From Pseudomonas helleri (GTDB lineage Bacteria; Pseudomonadota; Gammaproteobacteria; Pseudomonadales; Pseudomonadaceae), in contig NZ_WIWC01000001.1 in NCBI RefSeq assembly GCF_009600315.1, positions 186,001-250,000 on the forward strand: a stretch of DNA of 64,000 nt, in the 5' to 3' direction. The notes beneath the pieces are model-generated. The model worked only from the letters and a program-made list of their open reading frames with translations. It was not told the origin of the DNA and made no database searches. Positions 21,320-30,426 of the stretch are shown here, piece by piece. Position 1 is the first letter of the stretch. Each line of letters opens with the position of its first letter. A program made the position numbers and the translations under genes.

Positions 21320-22048
21320 ATGGAACCGATCACGGTCATGTCTGTGGCGTACCAAATCGACGGCCAACCCTATGAAGGGCGTCTTGCCTTTGACCCGAGC
21401 CGAGAAGATCCGCTGCCGGGTTTGCTGATGGCGCCTAACTGGATGGGCATCAGCGCTGGAGCTGAAGAGATTGCCAAGTCAGTGGCCGAGCAGGGCTATG
21501 TGGTATTGATTGCAGATTTGTATGGCAAAAGCATTCGCCCGAGCAATGCAGACGAGGCGGGCGCGGCCATGATGCCGTTGAAGAATGACCGTGCCTTGTT
21601 GCGCAAGCGTATGTGGGCGGCTTATGACCTGTTGAAGAACCAGGAGCAGGCCAAGGTTGACGGCAGCAAGCTGGCAACATTCGGCTTTTGTTTCGGCGGC
21701 TGCTGTTCGCTGGAATTGGCGCGCGGTGGCGCGCCGCTGCAAGCGGCCGTGTCATTCCACGGCACGCTGGACACTCCCAACCCTGTCGATGCACACAGCA
21801 TCAAAGGCTCAGTATTGGTGCTGCATGGCGCTTCAGACCCATTGGTGCCACGTGAGCAACTTCCGGCGTTTGAAGAGGAGATGAACGCGGCAGGTGTGGA
21901 TTGGCAGCTGACCAGCTATGGCGGAGCAGTGCATTCCTTCACCGATCCCCACGCCAATGTGCCGGGCAAGATGATGTATGACGCCAAAACAGCCAACCGG
22001 GCCTTTACGGCCATGCATAACTTGCTGGATGAAGTGTTCAGGGATTGA
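21320..22048 (+). CDS. Dienelactone hydrolase family protein
   Basis: A 242-aa alpha/beta hydrolase of the DLH family. The nucleophile is Cys124 in the elbow FGFCFGGCC; the Asp in GASDPLVP and the His in GGAVHSFTDP complete the triad. There is no signal peptide, so it is cytoplasmic. A GGAG site stands in front of the ATG. The neighbours do not form an aromatic degradation pathway, so its real substrate is unknown. P. aeruginosa has a homologue next to htpG as well. Confidence 0.88.
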   Translation: MEPITVMSVAYQIDGQPYEGRLAFDPSREDPLPGLLMAPNWMGISAGAEEIAKSVAEQGYVVLIADLYGKSIRPSNADEAGAAMMPLKNDRALLRKRMWAAYDLLKNQEQAKVDGSKLATFGFCFGGCCSLELARGGAPLQAAVSFHGTLDTPNPVDAHSIKGSVLVLHGASDPLVPREQLPAFEEEMNAAGVDWQLTSYGGAVHSFTDPHANVPGKMMYDAKTANRAFTAMHNLLDEVFRD

Positions 22049-22064
22049 AGTGAATCAAGAGCGC

Positions 22065-22138
22065 CCTCACCCCAGCCCTCTCCCAGAGGGAGAGGGGGCT
22101 TGGTCGCGTTTCAGTCCCCTCTCTCTCGGGTGAGGGGT
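22065..22138. repeat. Dispersed inverted repeat of CCCTCACCC type (family 2, copy A)
   Basis: The ends read CCCTCACCCCAGCCCTCTCCC and GGTGAGGGG, with an inner CTCCCAGAGGGAGAGG hairpin. It fills the gap between the converging DLH and trhP genes, where it probably also ends transcription. A second copy is at 30295-30402. Similar sequences are scattered in many pseudomonad genomes (from memory). Confidence 0.75.
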
Positions 22139-23473
22139 TTACCGCTCCAGCGTTTCACTTACGGTCAAATCTCGCATCAGCAGCGCAAATTTCAAGTCCA
22201 CCTGCTCAGGGATCGGCAGGTACACCGTATGGCCATCACCCGGTGCTACCTGAACCGCTAACCCTGCGCTGTTATGTAACTGGTCAAGATCAAAGTGGTA
22301 GTTGCCACCCGGCGTCATCAACTCCAGATGATCACCCAGCGCGAAACGATTTTTGACCTTCACCTCAGCCAGGCCATTACGACGCTCCCCGGTCATCTCG
22401 CCAACAAACTGCTGACGATGCGAGAGCGAGCTGCCGTGCAGGTAATTTTGATATTCATCGTGTACATGGCGACGTAAAAACCCCTCGGTGTAGCCACGCT
22501 GCGCCAGTGACTCCAGATCGGTCATTAAACTGCGATCAAACTCACGACCCGCCAGCGCATCATCAATTGCTTTGCGATATACCTGAGTCGTCCTTGCGCA
22601 GTAAAAGTGCGACTTAGTGCGGCCCTCGATTTTCAGGGAGTGAACCCCCATCGCGGTCAACCGCGCCACGTGCTGAACCGCCCGCAGGTCTTTGGAGTTC
22701 ATGATGTACGTACCGTGCTCGTCTTCGAACGCTGACATGGGTTCATCAGGGCGACTGGCTTCATGCAGCATGAAGACTTCATCGGTAGGTGCACCCAGGC
22801 CCAGCGTAGGCTCAACCATCTTGACGACATTGCCCAGCTCATTTTCCGTGGCGGGTGTTGCGTCGTACTTCCAACGACAGGCATTGGTGCAACTGCCCTG
22901 ATTGGCATCCCGTTTGTTCATATACCCCGATAGCAGGCAACGCCCGGAGTAGGCCATGCACAGAGCACCATGCACGAAAATCTCCAACTCCATGTCAGGA
23001 ACTTGCTGGCGAATCTCTTCGATCTCTTCCAGTGACAGTTCACGAGACAGAATGATCCGGCTCAGACCTTGGTGCTGCCAGAATTTCACGCTCGCCCAAT
23101 TAACGGTGTTGGCTTGTACCGACAAATGAATCGGCATGTGGGGGAAGTGCTGGCGCACCAGCATGATCAAGCCGGGATCGGACATGATCAGCGCGTCTGG
23201 CCCCATCGCGATGACAGGCTCCAGGTCGTTGAGGAACGTGCGCAACTTGGCATTGTGCGGGGCAATGTTGACCACCACGTAAAAGCGTTTGCCTAGAGCC
23301 TGTGCTTCGGCGATGCCAATGGCCAAATTGGCGTGATCGAATTCGTTGTTGCGCACCCGCAAGCTGTAGCGCGGTTGGCCGGCATACACAGCGTCTGCGC
23401 CATAGGCAAAGGCGTAACGCATGTTTTTCAGGGAGCCGGCAGGGGCGAGGAGTTCAGGTGGGGCAAGGGGCAT
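22139..23473 (-). CDS. trhP: tRNA hydroxylation protein TrhP (YegQ), peptidase U32 family
   Basis: A 444-aa protein matching E. coli YegQ/TrhP almost end to end (ELLAPAGSLKNMRYAFAYGADAVYAG, LHLSVQANTVNW-type TIM-barrel strands, CMAYSGRCLLSGY, CTNACRWKYD). TrhP is known to act in forming 5-hydroxyuridine at tRNA position 34 through a prephenate-dependent route; older annotation as a U32 collagenase-like protease is misleading. Several conserved Cys around residues 170-200 suggest a metal or Fe-S site. It stands alone between a DLH gene and an epimerase gene. Confidence 0.93.
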   Translation of the reverse strand: MPLAPPELLAPAGSLKNMRYAFAYGADAVYAGQPRYSLRVRNNEFDHANLAIGIAEAQALGKRFYVVVNIAPHNAKLRTFLNDLEPVIAMGPDALIMSDPGLIMLVRQHFPHMPIHLSVQANTVNWASVKFWQHQGLSRIILSRELSLEEIEEIRQQVPDMELEIFVHGALCMAYSGRCLLSGYMNKRDANQGSCTNACRWKYDATPATENELGNVVKMVEPTLGLGAPTDEVFMLHEASRPDEPMSAFEDEHGTYIMNSKDLRAVQHVARLTAMGVHSLKIEGRTKSHFYCARTTQVYRKAIDDALAGREFDRSLMTDLESLAQRGYTEGFLRRHVHDEYQNYLHGSSLSHRQQFVGEMTGERRNGLAEVKVKNRFALGDHLELMTPGGNYHFDLDQLHNSAGLAVQVAPGDGHTVYLPIPEQVDLKFALLMRDLTVSETLER

Positions 23474-23539
23474 AGTCTGACCAATCGCGAAAAAGGCGCG
23501 ATCCTAGTCGAGCGCCGGCCTCGGTTCATTGATCTGGGT

Positions 23540-24406
23540 CTATGGAACTAGTTTGAAGCTGACGGTTAGATTCGCTGATTGCCCCTTGTGCAGCAACTTC
23601 AGCCCCGGGTGGCCGGGCAGGTGGTGGGCGTTGACCGGATGGCTGACGGGCTCGAAGCAGAAAAAGTCTTCGCCGGGCGGGCAATACACCAAATAGTAAG
23701 GCGCTCCCGTTGCATGACACTCCAGCGTGTAGCCCAAGTCTGGCTGGCTGATTAGCGCAGAGCCGTCCCACTGGGTAAAGCAGTTATCGAGCCGCGTCTG
23801 CGGCAAACCGTTGCTTTGGCAAAAGTCCCATTCTGGCGGCAACGACACACACTCTGTGGGCAGCCCTTGTGTATCACACAGCCAAACCTGTGCTGCGCTG
23901 GCCTGCAAACGTGTGTTGGCGGTGCGTGGCAAGTAAGGATGAAGCCCCAAACCGTGCCAGGCGGCATGTTCGTCTTGATGGGTGACACTCAGTTCGATGT
24001 GCAGTTGGCCGTCGTTCAGGGTGTAGAGCAGTTGCGCGCTGTAGGCGAAAGGGATCGTGCTGTCCAGTTGCAGGCAGGCGTGCCGGTTGCTGTGCTCTCG
24101 CACATGCCAAGGCTGCTGCCAGCCACTGCCGTGAATGGGCAGCGACCCGGCTGGGCTATTGGGTTCAAGCGCGAACCAATGATCAGGGCCTTCGAAGCCG
24201 CCGCCGCCAATCCGGTTCGACCACGGAACCAGCGGATAGCATGCCAGCTGATTGGCCGAGCCACTGTCCAGTGCGTCGGCTCGGCTGTGGCGCAATAGTG
24301 GCTGGCCGCTGGCTATCAACCTCCAGTCGAGAATACTGGCGCCTATGTGCGGCGAGAGGGTCAGCCGCGTCAGGCCATCTTCGAGGGTCAAAATCTGTGA
24401 GGTCAT
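23540..24406 (-). CDS. Aldose 1-epimerase family protein
   Basis: A 288-aa galactose-mutarotase-like protein. It shows the fold pattern NQLACYPLVPWSNRI (substrate Arg), PIHGSGW with a conserved His, GLGLHPYLP with the catalytic His, and a C-terminal CFEPVSHPVNAHH containing the catalytic Glu. Length is at the short end of the GalM family, as for the YeaD/YihR-like branch. It has no signal peptide. It precedes the uronate gene block by 1.1 kb, so a role in sugar anomer conversion for that pathway is possible but unproven. Confidence 0.87.
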   Translation of the reverse strand: MTSQILTLEDGLTRLTLSPHIGASILDWRLIASGQPLLRHSRADALDSGSANQLACYPLVPWSNRIGGGGFEGPDHWFALEPNSPAGSLPIHGSGWQQPWHVREHSNRHACLQLDSTIPFAYSAQLLYTLNDGQLHIELSVTHQDEHAAWHGLGLHPYLPRTANTRLQASAAQVWLCDTQGLPTECVSLPPEWDFCQSNGLPQTRLDNCFTQWDGSALISQPDLGYTLECHATGAPYYLVYCPPGEDFFCFEPVSHPVNAHHLPGHPGLKLLHKGQSANLTVSFKLVP

Positions 24407-24430
24407 TCGGTGATCCCGTAGTCAATGGCT

Positions 24431-25348
24431 TTATGAGTCAGCGGCACGCCGCCAGGTCAGCATCACAATCCCCGCGACGACAATCAAGCCGCCGATTATC
24501 TGACCGCTGCTCAGCAGTTGATCCAGAATCAACCAGCCGAACAGCAGGCTCGCCACCGGCTCCACGTTCATCACTGGAGCGTTGCGGGCCATGTTCAAGC
24601 GGTTCATGCAGATAAACAGCAGGCAGAAGCCTAGTCCATACAGTGCTACAAGGCAGGCGAGGGCCGTCCAGCCTGTGGATGAGCCCGGCAGGGACACGCC
24701 ACCGGGCAATATCCCACTGAACCCTGCGACGGCTGCAGCGCTGAATACAATCAGCATGGTCAGCATGCTGCGTACGGTTCCGCGCAGGCTCGACAGCTTG
24801 TGATCGGTGATCCACAGGGCGCAGGCAAACACCGTGGCCGCCGCAAAGCCAAAAGCGATGCCTTCGAGCCATTGCGCTTCAGTGGTGCCTTGACTGGACA
24901 AACGCTCGGGCACGTCGAGGGCAAAGACCAGGCCGAGCATGATAAAGCCCATCAATAAGGCGGCGCGGCGAGTGGGTGCTGCGCCGCCCAAGGCCCACGT
25001 CAGCAAGACCAGCAAGATGGGCGCCACGTTGGCGATCAGCAAGGCCAGCGCCACGGGAATTCGCGCCACGGACGAATAAATAAAGAAGCTTTGTGCCGCA
25101 ATCAGCAGGCCCAGCAGGAGTTGCCAGCGCCAGTTGGCGGGTGTCAGGCGCGGCCGTTCACGTTGCCACAGCACCAGACTGGTGAGCACCAGCAAGGTCA
25201 CTCCAGCACGGCACAAAATAGCAAGCAGCAGGCCGGTGTCGTGGTCGAAGGCGATGCGCGCGGCGATATGGTTGCCAGCGAAAGCACAGGCCAGCAATAC
25301 CAGTATCAACACCGCGATATGGCGGGGGAATAAAGCAGGAGCAGACAT
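24431..25348 (-). CDS. EamA/DMT family transporter
   Basis: A 305-aa inner-membrane protein with ten predicted transmembrane helices in two EamA repeats (about 8-145 and 160-300). I chose the ATG at 25348 because an AAGGAGG site stands 10 nt upstream; 32 more upstream codons are open but overlap the REP repeat. Members usually export metabolites or amino acids; the substrate cannot be read from the sequence. It ends 24 nt before the epimerase gene and is preceded by a REP pair. Confidence 0.88.
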   Translation of the reverse strand: MSAPALFPRHIAVLILVLLACAFAGNHIAARIAFDHDTGLLLAILCRAGVTLLVLTSLVLWQRERPRLTPANWRWQLLLGLLIAAQSFFIYSSVARIPVALALLIANVAPILLVLLTWALGGAAPTRRAALLMGFIMLGLVFALDVPERLSSQGTTEAQWLEGIAFGFAAATVFACALWITDHKLSSLRGTVRSMLTMLIVFSAAAVAGFSGILPGGVSLPGSSTGWTALACLVALYGLGFCLLFICMNRLNMARNAPVMNVEPVASLLFGWLILDQLLSSGQIIGGLIVVAGIVMLTWRRAADS

Positions 25349-25387
25349 AAGCAACCAGCCTCCTTGGCTGGAAAGTTCAACCCATTC

Positions 25388-25519
25388 CGTAGCAGTTGCC
25401 GAAGGCGACGTCCGGTTGCGCAGCAATCGTAAAGCCATCAACACGGTATGACATGAACACCCGGTCTTCAGGTTTCACGACAGCTACGCTGCCGGACGCA
25501 GCCTTCGGCAGCTGCTACG
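25388..25519. repeat. REP-type inverted pair (family 1, copy B)
   Basis: Arms CGTAGCAGTTGCCGAAGGC and GCCTTCGGCAGCTGCTACG about 90 bp apart, each with an inner hairpin (CGGTTGCGCAGCAATCG on the left). It starts 12 nt beyond the dctM-family stop and overlaps the upstream region of the DMT gene. No other terminator is visible after the TRAP operon. Confidence 0.88.
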
Positions 25520-25531
25520 TTATTCGTAGAG

Positions 25532-26812
25532 TTACAACACCATGCTTGGCAGCCACAGTGAGATGGCAGACACGTAGGTCACCAGCATCAGCACCAAAAA
25601 CAGCGCGACATAAAACGGCAACAGGGCTTTAACCGTGTTCTCGATGGTGACTTTGCCCACGGCCGCGCCCACAAACAGCACCGCGCCCACCGGCGGAGTA
25701 ATCAAACCGATACCCAGATTGACCAGCATGATCATGCCGAAGTGCACCGGGTCTACACCGATACCAACGATCACAGGCAGCAGAATCGGCGTCAGGATCA
25801 GAATCAACGGCGCCATGTCCATCACCGTGCCCAGCAGCAGCAACATGACGTTGATGCACATCAGAATCACGTAACGGTTATCCGACAGCGTCAAGAACGC
25901 GGTAGTGATCTTCATCGGGATTTCCATCAGCGTCAGGATGTAACCGAAGCTGGCTGCAAAACCGATCAGAATCATCACGATTGAAATGGTGCGCACGGCC
26001 CGATGCATTAGCTTGGGCAGGTCGCGCCATTTGTAGTCGCGGTAGATAAACATGGTGACAAAGAACGACCAGACCACTGCAACGGCGGCTGACTCGGTCG
26101 CGGTAAAAATGCCGCTTAGAATCCCGCCGAGGATGATGACCATCGCCATCAGGCCCCACATGGCTTCACCGGCGATCTTCAGTGCCTGTCGCAGGGGGAT
26201 TACTTCACCCTTTGGGTAGTTGCGCTTGCGCGCAAAGATCATGCACAACCCCATCATCACCGCGCTGAGCAGCAGGCCCGGCATGATCCCGGCCATAAAC
26301 AGCGACGCAATCGACACCGTGCCGCCAGCAGCCAGTGAGTAAAGCACCGAGTTGTGGCTGGGCGGTGTGAGCAAGGCTTGTACCGAACCACTGACCGTCA
26401 CCGCCGTGGAGAACTCGCGGGGGTAACCTGCACGCTCCATTTCCGGAATCAGTACCGAGCCGACGGAAGCTGTGTCGGCCACCGAAGAGCCGGAGATAGC
26501 ACCGAAGAAGGTCGACGCCACGATGTTGACCAATGACAGGCCGCCCCGCACAAACCCCACCAGCACCCCGGCGAAGGCCACTAATCGGCGTGACATGCCG
26601 CCCTCGGCCATAATTGCGCCCGCAAGGACGAAAAAGGGAATCGCCAGCAGGGAGAATTTGTTGACGCCGCCCGCCACCTGAATCATCAGGGCATCGAACG
26701 GAATCTCGATCCACCAGGCACCGACCAGAGCCGACAAGCCCAAGGCGTAGGCGACGGGCATGCCGAGAAGGATCAGAGTAATAAAGCTGCCTAACAGTAT
26801 AAAAGCGTCCAT
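25532..26812 (-). CDS. TRAP transporter large permease (DctM family)
   Basis: A 426-aa membrane protein with about 12-13 helices, the normal size of the large TRAP permease that drives substrate import with the sodium gradient. Hallmarks: LLGMPVAYALGLSAL near the start, PFFVLAGAIMAEGGMSRRLV, and GLITPPVGAVLFVGAAV near the C-terminus. Its ATG follows directly on the stop of the small permease gene. It is the last gene of the apparent udh-lactonase-TRAP operon, so the substrate is most likely a hexuronate or an aldarate. Confidence 0.95.
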   Translation of the reverse strand: MDAFILLGSFITLILLGMPVAYALGLSALVGAWWIEIPFDALMIQVAGGVNKFSLLAIPFFVLAGAIMAEGGMSRRLVAFAGVLVGFVRGGLSLVNIVASTFFGAISGSSVADTASVGSVLIPEMERAGYPREFSTAVTVSGSVQALLTPPSHNSVLYSLAAGGTVSIASLFMAGIMPGLLLSAVMMGLCMIFARKRNYPKGEVIPLRQALKIAGEAMWGLMAMVIILGGILSGIFTATESAAVAVVWSFFVTMFIYRDYKWRDLPKLMHRAVRTISIVMILIGFAASFGYILTLMEIPMKITTAFLTLSDNRYVILMCINVMLLLLGTVMDMAPLILILTPILLPVIVGIGVDPVHFGMIMLVNLGIGLITPPVGAVLFVGAAVGKVTIENTVKALLPFYVALFLVLMLVTYVSAISLWLPSMVL

Positions 26813-27340
26813 TTATACGGCCTCTTCGCTGGCTTCTACGATATCGAACCGCACGGCGCGGCGATGGCTTTGGTCACCCAGGAAGAGTTTTTCGAGGACG
26901 AAGATCAGTGTCACGATGCCACCCAGCGGGATGGGCAGATAAGAAATACCGACCCGCACGCTCGGCATCTCACCCAAAAATTGATTCCAGGTGGTCGCGC
27001 ACAGCTTGAAGCCCTTGACGGTCATAAACAGGCAGACGGTGACCATCAGGAGTTGCACCAGCACTGCAGCCTGTTTACGCAGAGCAGCAGGCATACGTTC
27101 GACGGCCATCGACACTGCCATATGGGCCCCTGCACGATAGCTGGCGGCGGCGCCAAAGAAGGTAAACACCACCATCAGCAGAATGGCAGTGGGCTCCGGC
27201 CAGCTGGCACCACTGCCCAGCACATAGCGGGCAAAAATGCCCCAGGGAATAATCAGGGTCATGGTCAGCACCGACAAACCGGCGATCCCGATACAGACCC
27301 GGTACAGCAAGTCATTGAAGCGCAGCACGGTATTTTTCAT
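26813..27340 (-). CDS. TRAP transporter small permease (DctQ family)
   Basis: A 175-aa four-helix membrane protein that pairs with the large permease. I chose the start at 27340 (MKNTVLRFNDLLYRV), which has a GGTGAG site; seven more codons are open upstream. The DctQ pattern SWPEPTAILLMVVFTFFGAAASYR is in the second helix region. The stop touches the next ATG, so the two permease genes are co-translated. Confidence 0.93.
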   Translation of the reverse strand: MKNTVLRFNDLLYRVCIGIAGLSVLTMTLIIPWGIFARYVLGSGASWPEPTAILLMVVFTFFGAAASYRAGAHMAVSMAVERMPAALRKQAAVLVQLLMVTVCLFMTVKGFKLCATTWNQFLGEMPSVRVGISYLPIPLGGIVTLIFVLEKLFLGDQSHRRAVRFDIVEASEEAV

Positions 27341-27400
27341 GGGCTCACCACTGCGCGGCAAGCAGGCGTGAGCCTGCCACCGCGGCTTTGTCGGACTGGC

Positions 27401-28384
27401 TTATTGGACGGCTTCGATGCGCGAGATCAGGTCTTTGTAATTCGCACCGTATTTGTCGCGAACGGGCTGAGTGGCGTCGTAAAACGCTTTTTTCTGTTCG
27501 GGGGTGAGGGTGATGAACTCAACGCCTGAGGCTTTGAGTTTAGTTTCACTGTCGGCGGACTTTTTATCCCATATCACGCGCTCTTCCATCTGCGCTTCGC
27601 GCGCCAGTTTTTGCACCAATGCTTGTTGTTCCGGGCTGAGCTTTTGCCAGGTGGTCTTGGCGATCACGATGGGCTCCGGCAGGATCAAGTGATCGGTCCA
27701 GGTGAAGTATTTCGCGTTCTGATAGTGATTGTGTTCGAGGAATGTAGGCGGATTGTTCTCCGCGCCATCGATTACACCGGTCTGCAAGGCGCTGAAAATC
27801 TCGCCTGTGGCCATGGCGATGCCGTTACCGCCCATGTCATTGATGGTGTCGATAAACACCGGGTTGCCTTGAACGCGGATTTTCATGCCTTTGAGGTCAG
27901 ACAGCTGGCGCACCGGCTTTTTGGTGTACAGGTTGCGGGTACCGCCATCCATCCATGCCAACGCCACCATGTTGAAGTCCGAGTTGGTAATTTTATCCAG
28001 CATCTCCTGACCGATTTCGCCGTCGATAATTTTGCGCATGTGGGCTTGATCACGGAATACAAACGGCAGATTGAACGCGTTGGTTTCCGGCACAACTGGC
28101 CCAAGGATGCCCAGGCTCACGCGGGTCATTTGCACGGCGCCGGACTGAAGCTGCTCTACCACCTCTTTTTCGGAGCCCAGTACGCCACCAGCAAACATTT
28201 TGAAGCTGATATCACCGTTGCTCTGCTCTTGCAGTTTTTTGCCCATGTCCTGCTCAGCCTGAACAGGCGGATAGCCGGTAGGGTGAACTTCGGCAAACTT
28301 GATTTTTATTTCCGCCTGAGCCATGCCGTTAAGGCAAAAAGCTAACGGCAGCGCAGCGAGAAGCAAGGTGCGTTTGAAATTCAT
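27401..28384 (-). CDS. TRAP transporter substrate-binding protein (DctP family)
   Basis: A 327-aa periplasmic binding protein. The start at 28384 yields a signal peptide of about 24 residues (MNFKRT..., cleavage after AQA). DctP-family marks: KFAEVHPTGYPPVQAEQDMG at the mature N-terminus, the conserved Arg in KIRVQGNPVF that binds the ligand carboxylate, and GVIDGAENNPPTFLEHNHYQ. Uronate-type TRAP binding proteins share this arrangement. Position between the lactonase and the permeases supports a sugar-acid substrate; which one is inferred. Confidence 0.93.
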   Translation of the reverse strand: MNFKRTLLLAALPLAFCLNGMAQAEIKIKFAEVHPTGYPPVQAEQDMGKKLQEQSNGDISFKMFAGGVLGSEKEVVEQLQSGAVQMTRVSLGILGPVVPETNAFNLPFVFRDQAHMRKIIDGEIGQEMLDKITNSDFNMVALAWMDGGTRNLYTKKPVRQLSDLKGMKIRVQGNPVFIDTINDMGGNGIAMATGEIFSALQTGVIDGAENNPPTFLEHNHYQNAKYFTWTDHLILPEPIVIAKTTWQKLSPEQQALVQKLAREAQMEERVIWDKKSADSETKLKASGVEFITLTPEQKKAFYDATQPVRDKYGANYKDLISRIEAVQ

Positions 28385-28442
28385 GGGGCACTCCAACTCT
28401 TGTTGTTTTTATTTAAGGGGGTGAGTCAACAGGGGAAAACGG

Positions 28443-29330
28443 TCAGGTGTTGAATTCGGGTTCCGGCAATCCCTTGACCCCGGGCTGCAGGGCAAATACA
28501 CCGCCCGCCAGAGGTTGGTCGCTGATGTCGCCCGCAGGACGAATCGAGGTCACGAACAGGGTGTCCAGATGGGGGCCGCCAAAAGCGCACATTGCAGGTT
28601 TTTTCACGGGCACGGCCAAGGAGCGATCGAGTGTGCCTTCGGGGGTAAAGCGATGGATGAAGCCGGCATCGTTGCCGCAGATCCAGTAGCAGCCGTCGGC
28701 ATCAACCGCGGCGCCATCAGGGCGGCCCGGGTGCTCGTTCATGTCCACAAACACGCGGCGATTGTGTGGGGTGGCCGTGTCAGTGTCGTAGTCGAAGGCC
28801 CATATTTTTTGCACGTCCGGGTGTGAATCCGAAAGATACATGACTTTGCCGTCAGGGCTGAAAGCCAGGCCGTTGGGCACCGTCAGTCCGCTAATCTGCG
28901 CGTTGAGCGGTTCGCTTTGCCCGGCGCTGTAGCGGTACAGCGCGCCGACAGCGTGACCCGCTGCCATGTCCAGGTGCATGGTGCCAGCCCAGAATCGGCC
29001 TTGCCGGTCGCAACGGCCGTCGTTGAAACGCATGTCCGGTAGCGCGTGGGGCACGCTGCTGAGCAGACGTGTCTCGAGGCGGCCATTGGTGTGTGGTGTC
29101 AGAGCAAACAAACCGCTCTGCATGCCGCCAATCCAGTTGCCATCACTGCTTCTGGCGATGCAGGCCAGCATTTCGTCAGCTTCCCAGCTTTGGCTGTGGC
29201 CGTCAGCGAGGTTCCAACGATGCAGGCGCCGGGCAGGAATATCGACCCAGTAGAGCGCCTGTTCGGCGGTACTCCAGACTGGGCTTTCACCGGTGGCGTT
29301 GCGTGCATCGAGAATGAGTTCAGCAGTCAT
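28443..29330 (-). CDS. SMP-30/gluconolactonase family lactonase, probably for aldarolactones
   Basis: A 295-aa six-bladed beta-propeller lactonase. Metal ligands of the family are visible: Glu15 in TGESPVW, the Asn in RFNDGRCD, the Asn in VPNGLAFS and the Asp of RPDGAAVD. No signal peptide, so it works in the cytoplasm. It follows uronate dehydrogenase by 44 nt. Uronate dehydrogenase makes an aldaro-lactone, and a lactonase of this family in the same cluster opens it in P. syringae; the same step is inferred here. Confidence 0.9.
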   Translation of the reverse strand: MTAELILDARNATGESPVWSTAEQALYWVDIPARRLHRWNLADGHSQSWEADEMLACIARSSDGNWIGGMQSGLFALTPHTNGRLETRLLSSVPHALPDMRFNDGRCDRQGRFWAGTMHLDMAAGHAVGALYRYSAGQSEPLNAQISGLTVPNGLAFSPDGKVMYLSDSHPDVQKIWAFDYDTDTATPHNRRVFVDMNEHPGRPDGAAVDADGCYWICGNDAGFIHRFTPEGTLDRSLAVPVKKPAMCAFGGPHLDTLFVTSIRPAGDISDQPLAGGVFALQPGVKGLPEPEFNT

Positions 29331-29374
29331 GGCGACTCGATCCTTGTTCTTTTTATTGTTATTAACGCCGGGGT

Positions 29375-30202
29375 TTACTCGTCCCCGAACGGGCCAGCGG
29401 CAACGAAGGCACCGCCTTGATAAATCATGCTCGGGTCATTGGCAGCCGGCATGGGCTGAGCTTCGACCTTGGCGCGGAACACTTCTGAGGAGTTTTCAGG
29501 CTCAAAGCCCAAGTGCGCGGCAAAGCGGTTGTCCCACCACACGTTGAGGTTGTCCGAAACGCCATAAACGACGGTGTGCCCGACGTTCGGGGTATACAGC
29601 GAGCGCTCGATCAATTGCGTGAGGTCGGCAAAACTGAGCCAGGTGCTCATCATTCTGCGGTTTTGTGGTTCCGGGAATGAGGAGCCGATGCGGATACTGA
29701 CGGTTTCGATACCGTAACGATCGAAATAGAACGTGGCCATGTCTTCGCCGTAGGACTTGGACAAACCGTAATAACCATCCGGGCGGCGCGGGGAGTGGGC
29801 GTCCAGGGTTTCGCTTTGTTTATAAAAGCCGGTGACATGATTAGAGCTGGCGAAAATCACGCGCTTAACGCCATGACGGCGTGCGGCTTCGTAAACATGG
29901 AAAACCCCGGAAATGTTCGGCCCGAGGATTTCTTCAAAGGGGCGCTCAACGGATACACCGCCAAAATGCAGAATGGCGTCGACGCCTTCTACCAGATGGT
30001 GAACCGCTTGTTTGTCCGAAAGATCGCAGAGGATGACTTCTTCACTGCTGTTGATGGCGGGTGCCATCGGTGCAATGTCAGAGAGTCGCAAGGTGTTGGC
30101 GTAAGGCTTGAGGCTTTCGCGTAGAACCTTCCCCAAACCACCGGCGGCACCGGTGAGAAGAAGGCGATTGAAGGGGGTTTGGACAGTGCGGGTGGTTGTC
30201 AT
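29375..30202 (-). CDS. udh: Uronate dehydrogenase
   Basis: A 275-aa NAD-dependent short-chain/extended Rossmann enzyme that oxidises D-galacturonate and D-glucuronate to aldaro-lactones. NAD motif LLLTGAAGGLGKVLRE at 14-29, catalytic Tyr145-Lys149 in YYGLSKSYGED, and the substrate-site strings HFGGVS, SSNHV and IRIGSSFPEPQN characteristic of Udh. The ATG at 30202 has AGGGA upstream; a TTG one codon earlier is open. It is the first gene of the minus-strand block udh-lactonase-TRAP, with promoter and operator-like sequence right upstream. Confidence 0.94.
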   Translation of the reverse strand: MTTTRTVQTPFNRLLLTGAAGGLGKVLRESLKPYANTLRLSDIAPMAPAINSSEEVILCDLSDKQAVHHLVEGVDAILHFGGVSVERPFEEILGPNISGVFHVYEAARRHGVKRVIFASSNHVTGFYKQSETLDAHSPRRPDGYYGLSKSYGEDMATFYFDRYGIETVSIRIGSSFPEPQNRRMMSTWLSFADLTQLIERSLYTPNVGHTVVYGVSDNLNVWWDNRFAAHLGFEPENSSEVFRAKVEAQPMPAANDPSMIYQGGAFVAAGPFGDE

Positions 30203-30228
30203 CAAAAGTCCCTGTATTTCTTATTAGT

Positions 30229-30248
30229 GTCATCTGTTGTCGTATGAC
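30229..30248 (-). promoter_or_regulatory. Operator-like sequence upstream of udh
   Basis: Plus-strand sequence GTCATCTGTTGTCGTATGAC. Its first 16 bases are identical to the operator upstream of the OprD gene. The left half-site TTGT of the GntR/FadR-type pattern TNGTNNNACNA is kept; the right half is degenerate here. It starts 27 nt upstream of the udh ATG and just downstream of the -10 box. Confidence 0.65.
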
Positions 30249-30257
30249 TTGGGGTGG

Positions 30258-30287
30258 ATTATTCGCAGCGATTGTGGTGCTTGTCAA
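30258..30287 (-). promoter_or_regulatory. Promoter of the udh operon
   Basis: Minus strand: -35 TTGACA (30287-30282), 18-nt spacer, -10 AATAAT (30263-30258). The same two boxes occur before the OprD gene. Confidence 0.7.
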
Positions 30288-30294
30288 GAGAGCT

Positions 30295-30402
30295 CCTCAC
30301 CCTAACCCTCTCCCGGTGGGAGAGGGGACTAAAGGCAAAAGCCTATTTACGTAACACCCCCAAATGGTTCCCTCTCCCTCGGGAGAGGGCTGCGGTGAGG
30401 GG
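30295..30402. repeat. Dispersed inverted repeat of CCCTCACCC type (family 2, copy B)
   Basis: Ends CCTCACCCTAACCCTCTCCC and GTGAGGGG with inner hairpins such as CTCTCCCGGTGGGAGAG and CCCTCTCCCTCGGGAGAGGG. It lies between the OprD stop and the udh promoter, so it may end OprD transcription before the next promoter. Confidence 0.75.
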
Positions 30403-30426
30403 CTGGTTCAACTCCAATCCCGAGCC

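Noticed and set aside
22139..23473. Collagenase-like U32 protease function
   Set aside because: The sequence follows E. coli TrhP/YegQ closely, so a tRNA modification role is better supported than proteolysis.
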